Source: Bradyrhizobium rifense (GTDB taxonomy: Bacteria; Pseudomonadota; Alphaproteobacteria; Rhizobiales; Xanthobacteraceae). Taken from it: DNA of 64,000 bases. Below are positions 57,513-64,000 of the stretch, in pieces; within the stretch, counting starts at the first letter, position 1, and each line of letters begins with the position of its first letter. The notes below the pieces were generated by a model. The model ran no database searches, had not been told where the DNA came from, and saw nothing but the letters and a program-made list of their open reading frames with translations. Location: the NCBI RefSeq assembly GCF_008123425.1, contig NZ_VSSS01000041.1, positions 186,309-250,308 of the forward strand, written 5' to 3'. A program made the position numbers and the translations under genes.

Positions 57513-58007
57513 ATGTCCCGACCGATGCCGCGCATCGCACCACTGCAGCCGCCTTATCCCCCGGAGATTCAGGCGCAGTTCGACCGCATCATGCGCGGCG
57601 CGCCGCCGCTGGTGCTGTTCCGGGTGATTGCGGGCCACACCCGCGCCTGGGACAAATTTCGCGCCGGCGGTCTGCTCGATCCCGGGCCGCTGTCGTTGCG
57701 CCAGCGCGAGATCGTCATCGACCGCACCTGCGCGCTGAACAAATGTGAATATGAATGGGGCGTGCATGTCGCGGTCTTTGCCGGCCCGGCGAAGCTCACC
57801 GAGGATGAGGTCCGCGCGACTGTCGCGGGCGATGCGAATTCACCGTGTTGGTCTCCGGCCGAGCAGGTGCTGATCGCCGCGGTGGACGCGCTGCATCACC
57901 GCGCGACCTTCACCGACGCCGAGTTTGCCGCGCTATCGGCGCATTACGACGAGGCGCAGATCCTGGAGATCATGCTGCTGTGCGGATTCTATCGCACGGT
58001 GTCGTAA
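57513..58007 (+). CDS. Carboxymuconolactone decarboxylase-like protein, apparently truncated by a nonsense codon
   Basis: 164 residues, an AhpD/CMD-fold protein. The core reads PLSLRQREIVIDRTCALNKC, then EYEWGVHVAVF and ILEIMLLCGFYRTVS. The stop TAA at 58005 falls where the family continues: reading on in frame gives LANGLRLPLEEKAARFPR before TAG at 58062, which looks like a normal CMD end with a Tyr expected at the stop position. About 19 C-terminal residues would be lost. The protein is probably a small-molecule peroxidase or decarboxylase under HxlR control. Confidence 0.8.
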   Translation: MSRPMPRIAPLQPPYPPEIQAQFDRIMRGAPPLVLFRVIAGHTRAWDKFRAGGLLDPGPLSLRQREIVIDRTCALNKCEYEWGVHVAVFAGPAKLTEDEVRATVAGDANSPCWSPAEQVLIAAVDALHHRATFTDAEFAALSAHYDEAQILEIMLLCGFYRTVS

Positions 58008-58079
58008 CTGGCGAATGGGCTGCGATTGCCGCTGGAGGAGAAGGCGGCGCGGTTTCCGCGATAGGCGTAGCTCTAACCG

Positions 58080-58118
58080 CCGTCATTGCGAGGAGCCCTT
58101 GCGACGAAGCAATGACGG
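58080..58118. repeat. Short REP-like inverted repeat
   Basis: 10-bp arms CCGTCATTGC / GCAATGACGG at 58080-58089 and 58109-58118. The sequence shares CGTCATTGCGAG with the arms of the element at 56997. It lies between the convergent CMD and KdsD genes. Confidence 0.65.
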
Positions 58119-58126
58119 GGAGGGAC

Positions 58127-59134
58127 CTACGCCACGCCCGCCCGCAGCAGATCGTGCAGATGCACGATGCCGACCACCTTGTCCGCCTCGGTCACGACCA
58201 GCGTCGTGATTTTTCGCGCATTGAGCACCTCGATCATCTCGCTGGCGAGCATCGAGGGCGGCACGGTCTTCGGCTGCCTGGTCATGATGTCGTCGACCGA
58301 CGCCGTCAGAAGATCCGGCCGCATGTGGCGGCGCAAATCGCCGTCGGTGATGATGCCGACGGCTTCGTTGGCGGCGTTGACGATGCAGACGCAGCCGAGC
58401 CCCTTGGCCGACATCTCCATCACCGCGTCCGACATCTTGGTGCCTTCGGGCTTCACCGGGATTTCCGCGCCGGTGCGCATGTAGTCGCGGACGAATTTAA
58501 GCATCGCCCCCAGCTTGCCGCCGGGATGGAAATGAGCGAACTCGAGCGCAGTGAAGCCGCGGCCTTCGAGCAGCGCGATCGCAATCGCATCGCCGATCGC
58601 GGCCTGCATCAGGGTCGAAGTGGTCGGCGCCAGATTGTGCGGGCAAGCCTCGCGCGCCTTCGGCAGCTCGATGACGATGTCGGCGGCCTGGCCCAGCGAG
58701 GACGTCGCGTTCGACGTCACCGCGATCATGGGAATCGCAAAGCGCGCCGAGTAATTGACCAGGGTTTTCATCTCCGGCTGCTCGCCGGACCAGGACAGCG
58801 CCATGATGACGTCGTCGGTGGTGATCATGCCGAGGTCGCCATGGGCGGCTTCGGCGGTGTGAACGAAGAAGGCCGGCGTGCCGGTCGAGGCCAGGGTCGC
58901 TGCGATCTTGCGCGCCATATGGCCGGATTTGCCGAGGCCAGTGACGATGACGCGGCCCTTGGCGTTGCGGATAAGGTCGACCGCCTTGGCAAAGGCCTCG
59001 CCGAGCGGGCCGCGCAGCGCGGCCGCGAGCGCGTTGATGCCGCCGCTCTCGGTCTCCAGCGTGCGGAGCGCGGATTCGACACTTGTCGGGGTGGGGCCGG
59101 ATGATTGGGTCATCAGCGGTTTCGAACTCGGCAT
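58127..59134 (-). CDS. kdsD: Arabinose-5-phosphate isomerase (KdsD/KpsF/GutQ family)
   Basis: 335 residues from ATG at 59134. N-terminal SIS domain (about 45-185): VIVTGLGKSGHMARKIAATL, FVHTAEAAHGDLGMI, ALSWSGEQPEMKTLV. Two CBS domains follow (about 215-330), with GIITDGDLRRHM and VVGIVHLHDLLRAG. It converts ribulose-5-phosphate to arabinose-5-phosphate, the first step to Kdo for lipopolysaccharide. It could in principle supply arabinose phosphate to other glycans. Confidence 0.94.
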   Translation of the reverse strand: MPSSKPLMTQSSGPTPTSVESALRTLETESGGINALAAALRGPLGEAFAKAVDLIRNAKGRVIVTGLGKSGHMARKIAATLASTGTPAFFVHTAEAAHGDLGMITTDDVIMALSWSGEQPEMKTLVNYSARFAIPMIAVTSNATSSLGQAADIVIELPKAREACPHNLAPTTSTLMQAAIGDAIAIALLEGRGFTALEFAHFHPGGKLGAMLKFVRDYMRTGAEIPVKPEGTKMSDAVMEMSAKGLGCVCIVNAANEAVGIITDGDLRRHMRPDLLTASVDDIMTRQPKTVPPSMLASEMIEVLNARKITTLVVTEADKVVGIVHLHDLLRAGVA

Positions 59135-59319
59135 GCATCTATCCAGGAAGGTAAGGCGATTGCCGCCTGCTTAGCACGCCCCGGCCCTCGAGGCGACGCG
59201 AGCGCCAAAGCCCTCAACGGGTCATTAACCATAATTGTTTTAACTCCATTAACGATGGTTCCCGCGTGTTCGCGGGTGGCCATCGACTAAGTATCTGATT
59301 TCGTTGGAGTTATTACATC

Positions 59320-61062
59320 GTGGGGTCGCCTCCAGGTAGGGGCCGGAGCAGTCGCGCGTACGCCTTTCGCGCCGCTTTGCCATGCCTGCTGCTGACCGCA
59401 CTGGAAACTGGCCCGGCGGCCGCCCAAAGCCTGACGCCCGACCTGTTCAATCCCAACCGCGGCGGCTTTGCCGCGCCCGACACGCTGCCGACGCGCCGTA
59501 CGGCCGGAGTCCCGCAGGCGCCGTCGGACGCGATCCCGGCGCCACCGGATCCCAACGACGATCCGCGCAAGAGCCGCGAGACGCCCGCGCCGTCACGTAT
59601 CGGCCAGGTGCCGACCTATGGCCTGCCCGCGGCGAACGGCGCGAGCAGCTCGGGCTACGACTCGCTCAATCGCAAGCGCCAGCAGCCAAAACTCTATCCG
59701 GGCCAGCCGAAGCCGAAGAAGTCCGCTGGGCCTGGCTCGCCGGTGCCGCCCGCAACACCCGCAGCGGGCCTCGGCCCGCCACGCATCGCGCCACCGCCGT
59801 CGGAGACCGCGAACAAGGCACCAGTGCCGCCGGCGATGGCAGGCACCGTGCCCGGCCAACCTTTGCGCCGCCGTCTCAAGGTCGACGATGATGCGTTCGG
59901 CGCGGTCGGCGATTATGCCGGCAGCTTCCTGATCAAGGGCGGGCTCGAGCTCTCCACCGGCTACGACACCAATCCGGCGCGCCTGCAAAAGCCGGTCGGT
60001 TCGCCGGTCTATGTCGTTGCGCCTGATCTTCTCGTCATGTCCGACTGGGAGCGCCACGCGCTTGTCGCTGACTTGCGCGGCTCGTTCTCCGGCTACACCA
60101 ACAACATGCCGGCGACGATCGACGGCTTTGCGTCGCCGTCGCCGGTCGAGATCAATCGCCCCGATTTCACCGGTCATGTCGACGGCCGCTTCGACGTCGA
60201 CCGCGACCTCAAGCTGACCTCGCAATTCCGGTTGCGGCTCGCGACCGATAATCCCGGCAGCCCGAACGTACAGGCCGGCCTGCAGAAATATCCGGTCTAC
60301 GCCACCTATGGCGGCACCTTCGGTTTCGACCAGACTTTTAACCGCTTCCAGGTCGCGGCCGGCGCCACCATCGATCGCACGGCTTACACCGACTCCAAGC
60401 TCACCGACGGCTCGACCTTCAGCAACGACGACCGCGACTTCAACCAGTATGGCGGCGTCGGGCGTTTCTCCTACGAGCTGAAGCCGGGCCTGAAGCCGTT
60501 CGTCGAGATCGAGGGCGACAATCGCGTCCACGACCAGGCCGCCGATCGCAACGGCTACTTCCGCGATTCAACCGGCGGCTACGCCAAGGTCGGTTCGTCC
60601 TTCGAATTCTCGCGCATCCTCACCGGCGAGATTTCGGTCGGCTATTCCGCGCGCAACTATGTCGATCCGCGGCTGAGCCAGCTCTCGGGCTTCCTCACCT
60701 CGGGCTCGCTGATCTGGAACGCAAGCGGGCTGACGACGGTGAAATTCAACACCGACACGCAGATCGCGGAAACCACGATCCCCGGCTCCTCCGGCGTGCT
60801 GGTGCACACCTATGCCGCCGAGGTCGATCACGATTTCCGCCGCTGGCTCACCGCGGTCGGCAAGTTCACCTACGGCACCTACGACTACCAGGGCCAGAAT
60901 CGCAACGACAAGGCCTACTCGATCGAAGGCAATCTGATCTACAAGCTCAACCGCAATGTCTGGATCAAGGGCACGCTGCGCCACGACATCCTGGATTCGA
61001 ACCAGCCGGGCTCAAGCTCGCAGGGGACGGTGGTGATGCTGGGGGTGAGGTTGCAGAATTAG
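59320..61062 (+). CDS. Outer-membrane beta-barrel protein (BBP2/PF10082-like)
   Basis: 580 residues from GTG at 59320. A signal peptide ends near AAAQS (about residue 36). A long Pro-rich, low-complexity segment (about 60-190) precedes a barrel of alternating hydrophobic strands from about 205 to the end, e.g. GGLELSTGYDTNPARLQ, EFSRILTGEISVGYSARNYV, VMLGVRLQN. The C-terminal residue pattern ending in LQN is typical of barrels. It lacks pore loop features of classical porins. It is likely an export or adhesion-related outer-membrane protein. Confidence 0.85.
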   Translation: MGSPPGRGRSSRAYAFRAALPCLLLTALETGPAAAQSLTPDLFNPNRGGFAAPDTLPTRRTAGVPQAPSDAIPAPPDPNDDPRKSRETPAPSRIGQVPTYGLPAANGASSSGYDSLNRKRQQPKLYPGQPKPKKSAGPGSPVPPATPAAGLGPPRIAPPPSETANKAPVPPAMAGTVPGQPLRRRLKVDDDAFGAVGDYAGSFLIKGGLELSTGYDTNPARLQKPVGSPVYVVAPDLLVMSDWERHALVADLRGSFSGYTNNMPATIDGFASPSPVEINRPDFTGHVDGRFDVDRDLKLTSQFRLRLATDNPGSPNVQAGLQKYPVYATYGGTFGFDQTFNRFQVAAGATIDRTAYTDSKLTDGSTFSNDDRDFNQYGGVGRFSYELKPGLKPFVEIEGDNRVHDQAADRNGYFRDSTGGYAKVGSSFEFSRILTGEISVGYSARNYVDPRLSQLSGFLTSGSLIWNASGLTTVKFNTDTQIAETTIPGSSGVLVHTYAAEVDHDFRRWLTAVGKFTYGTYDYQGQNRNDKAYSIEGNLIYKLNRNVWIKGTLRHDILDSNQPGSSSQGTVVMLGVRLQN

Positions 61063-61072
61063 CTCTGCTGTC

Positions 61073-61094
61073 ATGCCCCGCGAAGGCGGGGCAT
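61073..61094. repeat. Short REP-like hairpin
   Basis: 9-bp arms ATGCCCCGC / GCGGGGCAT (61073-61081 and 61086-61094), 10 bases after the barrel gene stop. Possibly also a terminator, though no T-run follows. Confidence 0.6.
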
Positions 61095-61191
61095 CCAGTA
61101 CGTTTGACATCTCTGGAATGCTGGATCGTGCGCAATTGCGCACAAGGCAGGCGATGACAGTCTTATTCGTGGCGGTCAGCGCACGCCAAAT

Positions 61192-62643
61192 TCAGCGCGG
61201 CAGATCCGTCTTCCCCATCAGGAACGTGTCGATCGACCTTGCACACAGCCGGCCTTCGCGGATCGCCCACACCACCAGCGACTGGCCGCGGCGCATATCG
61301 CCGGCGGAGAACACGTTCGGGCGCGAGGTCTGGTAGTCCAGCGTGTTGGCCTTGACGTTGCCGCGCGGGTCGAGGTCGACCGCGAGCTGCTTGAGCAGGC
61401 CCTCGTGCACGGGATGGACGAAACCCATCGCGAGCAGGATGAGCTCGGCGTCGAGCTCGAATTCGGTGCCTTCGATCGGCTTGAACTTGTCATCGACGCG
61501 CACGCAGTGCAGCTTCTTGACCTTGCCGTTTTCGCCGGAAAACTTTTGGGTCAGCACCGCGTATTCGCGGACCGCGCCTTCGGCCTGGCTCGACGACGTG
61601 CGCATCTTCAGCGGCCAGTTCGGCCAGGTCAGGCCCTTGTTCTCGCGCTCGGGCGGGGCGGGCATGATCTCGAGCTGGGTCACCGACAGCGCGCCCTGGC
61701 GCAGCGAGGTGCCGATGCAGTCGGAGCCGGTGTCGCCGCCGCCGATGACGACGACGTGCTTGCCGCCGGCCAAAATCTCGGTGACGCCGTTCAAGGGCTC
61801 ACTGGAGACGCGGCGGTTCTGCTGCGGCAGGAAATCCATCGCATAGTGGATGCCGTCGAACTCGCGGCCGGGAATCGGCAGGTCGCGCGGAGCTTCCGCG
61901 CCGCCGGTCAGCGCGATCGCATCGTACTGGTTGAGCATCTCGCGCGGATCGACATTGCCGTCGGCGCCGACATGGCTGTTGTAGTGGAAGGTGACGCCTT
62001 CGCCTTCCATCTGTGTGACGCGGCGGTCGATGATGCCCTTCTCCATCTTGAAGTCGGGAATGCCATAGCGTAGCAGGCCGCCGGCCTTGGCGAACTTCTC
62101 GAACAGGTGCACGTCGTGACCGGCGCGCGCGAGCTGCTGCGCGCAGGCCATGCCGGCCGGACCGGAGCCGATCACGGCGACCTTCTTGCCGGTCTTGACG
62201 GCGGCCACTTCAGGCTTCAGCCAGCCATTGTCCCAGGCGCGGTCGACGATCGCGCATTCGATGGTCTTGATGGTGACCGGGTTGTCGTCGATGTTGAGCG
62301 TGCAGGAGGCTTCACATGGCGCAGGGCAGATGCGGCCTGTGAACTCCGGGAAGTTGTTGGTCGAGTGCAGATTGCGCGAGGCTTCTTCCCAATTGCCCTG
62401 ATAGACGAGGTCGTTGAAATCGGGGATCTGGTTGTTGACCGGGCAGCCCGGCGTACCCGGTGTGACCGAACCGGTGCCGTGGCAATAGGGAATGCCGCAG
62501 TTCATGCAGCGCGCGGCCTGGTCGCGCGTCTCCTTCTCGGTCAAGGGAACGACGAACTCGTTGAAATGCTTCACGCGCTCGGCGACCGGGGTGTACTTGC
62601 GGTCGTGCCGTTCGATTTCGAGAAAACCCGTGATCTTGCCCAT
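61192..62643 (-). CDS. gltD: Glutamate synthase, small (beta) subunit
   Basis: 483 residues. N-terminal Fe-S region: AARCMNCGIPYCHG, GCPVNNQIPDFNDLV, CPAPCEASCTLNIDDNPV. FAD and NADPH motifs are VAVIGSGPAGMACAQQLARA (about 153-172) and VVVIGGGDTGSDCIGTSLRQ (about 296-315). It passes electrons from NADPH to the large subunit. It lies downstream of gltB on the same strand, with a REP-like pair in the 159-base gap. Confidence 0.96.
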   Translation of the reverse strand: MGKITGFLEIERHDRKYTPVAERVKHFNEFVVPLTEKETRDQAARCMNCGIPYCHGTGSVTPGTPGCPVNNQIPDFNDLVYQGNWEEASRNLHSTNNFPEFTGRICPAPCEASCTLNIDDNPVTIKTIECAIVDRAWDNGWLKPEVAAVKTGKKVAVIGSGPAGMACAQQLARAGHDVHLFEKFAKAGGLLRYGIPDFKMEKGIIDRRVTQMEGEGVTFHYNSHVGADGNVDPREMLNQYDAIALTGGAEAPRDLPIPGREFDGIHYAMDFLPQQNRRVSSEPLNGVTEILAGGKHVVVIGGGDTGSDCIGTSLRQGALSVTQLEIMPAPPERENKGLTWPNWPLKMRTSSSQAEGAVREYAVLTQKFSGENGKVKKLHCVRVDDKFKPIEGTEFELDAELILLAMGFVHPVHEGLLKQLAVDLDPRGNVKANTLDYQTSRPNVFSAGDMRRGQSLVVWAIREGRLCARSIDTFLMGKTDLPR

Positions 62644-62687
62644 TAAACCCGAAGTCCCTGCCGCTTAAATCCGTTTGTTCTTTCACC

Positions 62688-62793
62688 CCTCATCCTGAGG
62701 AGCGGCGCACTTGGCGCCGCGTCTCGAAGGATGAAGGCCCCGGTGGTGACCTCATGGCTCGAGACGCAGCTCACGCGCTCCTCACCATGAGGG
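62688..62793. repeat. Inverted pair of REP-like units (BIME-like) between gltB and gltD
   Basis: Unit 1 (62688-62737) runs from CCTCATCCTGAGGAGC to CGTCTCGAAGGATGAAGG. Unit 2 (62750-62793) is its inverted relative, from CCTCATGGCTCGAGACGC to GCTCCTCACCATGAGG. Each unit forms an imperfect hairpin. As it lies inside the gltBD transcript, it may affect mRNA stability. Confidence 0.7.
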
Positions 62794-62802
62794 CTTATCG
62801 CC

Positions 62803-64000
62803 TTACGCCCCGATCGCGATTTTCGGCTCGGCGTCCGCGTTGGCGGCCATTTCGCGCAGTGCGCGCCGGTACTCGACCGGCATCACCTTGCGGAATTTGG
62901 GCAGCCATTCCTTCCAATTGGCAAGGATGTCGGCGGCGCGCTTGGAGCCGGTCGCCTTGGCATGGCGCGAGATCAGGACGTGCAGCCGCTCGACGTCGGA
63001 ATCGAGCAGGTTCTTGAACACGTCGACCCGGCCGTGCGCCTCAAGGTCACCGGAGTGATGATAGGTGCCGGCGTTGACCAGCTCTTCCGACAGTACCGGC
63101 TCGAGCTCGACCATCGCCATGTTGCACAGCTTGTCGAAGCCGCCGGTCTCGTCGAGCACATAGGCGATGCCGCCGGACATGCCGGCCGCGAAGTTGCGCC
63201 CGGTCTTGCCGAGCACGACCACGATGCCGCCGGTCATGTATTCGCAGCAATGATCGCCCGCGCCTTCGACGACGGCGACCGCGCCCGAGTTGCGCACGGC
63301 AAAGCGTTCGCCGGCGACGCCGCGGAAGTAGCACTCGCCGTCGGTCGCGCCGTACATCACGGTGTTGCCGACGATGATGCTTTCTTCCGGCACGATGGCG
63401 CTGTTGGCCGGCGGCTTGACGATGATCTTGCCGCCCGAGAGGCCCTTGCCGACATAGTCGTTGGCTTCGCCCTCGAGCTCGAAAGTGACGCCATGCGCGA
63501 GCCAGGCGCCGAAAGCCTGGCCGGCGGTGCCCTTGAGGCTGACCTGGATGGTGTCGTTCGGCAGGCCGGCATTGCCATAGATCTTGGCGATCGCGCCCGA
63601 CAGCATCGCACCCGCGGAGCGGTTGGTGCTGTTGATCGCAGCCTCGATCTTCACCGGCGCGCCGCGGTCGAGCGAAGGCTGCGCCTTCTCGATCAGCGTG
63701 CGGTCGAGCACCGCCTCCAGATGATGGTTCTGGCGCTCGGAGTGATAGATCTTCTGGCCTTTCTCTTCCTTCTGCTTGACGAACAGCTTGGAGAAGTCGA
63801 GGCCCTTGGCCTTCCAGTGCGCGACCAGCTTGGTCTGGTCGAGCAGTTGGACCTGGCCAATCATCTCGTTGAAGGTGCGGAAGCCAAGCGAGGCCATGAT
63901 CTCGCGGACTTCCTCGGCGACGAAGAAGAAATAGTTGATCACGTGCTCGGGCTGGCCGGTGAAGCGCTTGCGCAGGACGGGGTCCTGGGTGGCGACGCCG
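62803..64000 (-). CDS. gltB: Glutamate synthase, large (alpha) subunit, C-terminal part (runs off window)
   Basis: The frame is open to the right edge and covers about the last 398 residues. The upstream codons read GVATQDPVLRKRFTGQPEHV before INYFFFVAEEVREIM, so the gene starts beyond 64000. The GXGXG beta-helix domain is visible: YGNAGLPNDTIQVSLKGTAG, YVGKGLSGGKIIVKPP, GATDGECYFRGVAGERFAVR and EGAGDHCCEYMTGG. With GltD it makes glutamate from 2-oxoglutarate and glutamine. Confidence 0.96.
   Translation of the reverse strand, partial: GVATQDPVLRKRFTGQPEHVINYFFFVAEEVREIMASLGFRTFNEMIGQVQLLDQTKLVAHWKAKGLDFSKLFVKQKEEKGQKIYHSERQNHHLEAVLDRTLIEKAQPSLDRGAPVKIEAAINSTNRSAGAMLSGAIAKIYGNAGLPNDTIQVSLKGTAGQAFGAWLAHGVTFELEGEANDYVGKGLSGGKIIVKPPANSAIVPEESIIVGNTVMYGATDGECYFRGVAGERFAVRNSGAVAVVEGAGDHCCEYMTGGIVVVLGKTGRNFAAGMSGGIAYVLDETGGFDKLCNMAMVELEPVLSEELVNAGTYHHSGDLEAHGRVDVFKNLLDSDVERLHVLISRHAKATGSKRAADILANWKEWLPKFRKVMPVEYRRALREMAANADAEPKIAIGA

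Noticed and set aside
1..64000. CRISPR arrays, rRNA genes and replication origins
   Set aside because: No regularly spaced repeats, rRNA-like sequence or DnaA-box cluster was seen.

Overview
The window is high-GC chromosomal DNA from an alphaproteobacterium, most probably a Bradyrhizobium or close Rhizobiales relative. The reasons are the DUF3551 protein, the homospermidine pathway, the Zur-type box GTTATAATATAAC, the style of the REP-like inverted repeats, and the overall gene content. The assignment comes from reading proteins by eye, not from a database search.

Layout. (1) 0-3 kb: a partial small gene at the left edge and a DprE1/DprE2-like epimerase pair. (2) 3.5-20.7 kb: an accessory segment bracketed by two direct copies of a ~345 bp repeat. 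The left copy carries an intact small gene and the right copy the decayed, truncated version. Inside are a tRNA-Thr-like gene, an SGNH hydrolase, a large type I PKS (KS-AT-KR-DH-ACP-TE) and a divergently transcribed NRPS. The adenylation domain of the NRPS is interrupted twice, by a luciferase-like monooxygenase and by a methyltransferase. This is the most unusual system here. (3) 21.7-35.5 kb: a secreted small protein, htpG, a TetX-like monooxygenase with a divergent MarR regulator, an orphan Bug-type binding protein, a FATP-like acyl-CoA synthetase, an ACP/acyl ligase/SDR operon, DUF3095, DUF2147, a GNAT protein and sodB. (4) 35.6-43.7 kb: a split permease, then a zinc-uptake operon headed by a Zur box (His-rich membrane peptide, znuC, znuB, znuA) followed by a CobW GTPase, a WD40 protein, MgtC and an acetoacetate decarboxylase. 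(5) 43.8-48.6 kb: polyamine genes (homospermidine synthase and ornithine decarboxylase) with RidA and GNAT genes and a long 5' leader. (6) 48.8-64 kb: M3 peptidase, DUF1007/RcnA-like metal exporter, MAPEG protein, ferrochelatase, binding protein, SPFH/NfeD pair, HxlR regulator with a divergent carboxymuconolactone decarboxylase-like gene (apparently cut by a nonsense codon), KdsD, an outer-membrane beta-barrel, and gltD/gltB (gltB runs off the right edge).

How genes work together. The NRPS probably loads a small amino acid (glycine-like code read by eye), oxidises and methylates it, and passes it to the PKS, which adds one malonate-type unit, reduces and dehydrates it and releases the product through its thioesterase. 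The zinc genes form one Zur-controlled uptake and allocation unit. Ornithine decarboxylase and homospermidine synthase are consecutive steps of homospermidine synthesis. No phosphopantetheinyl transferase, exporter, integrase, transposase or CRISPR array was seen.
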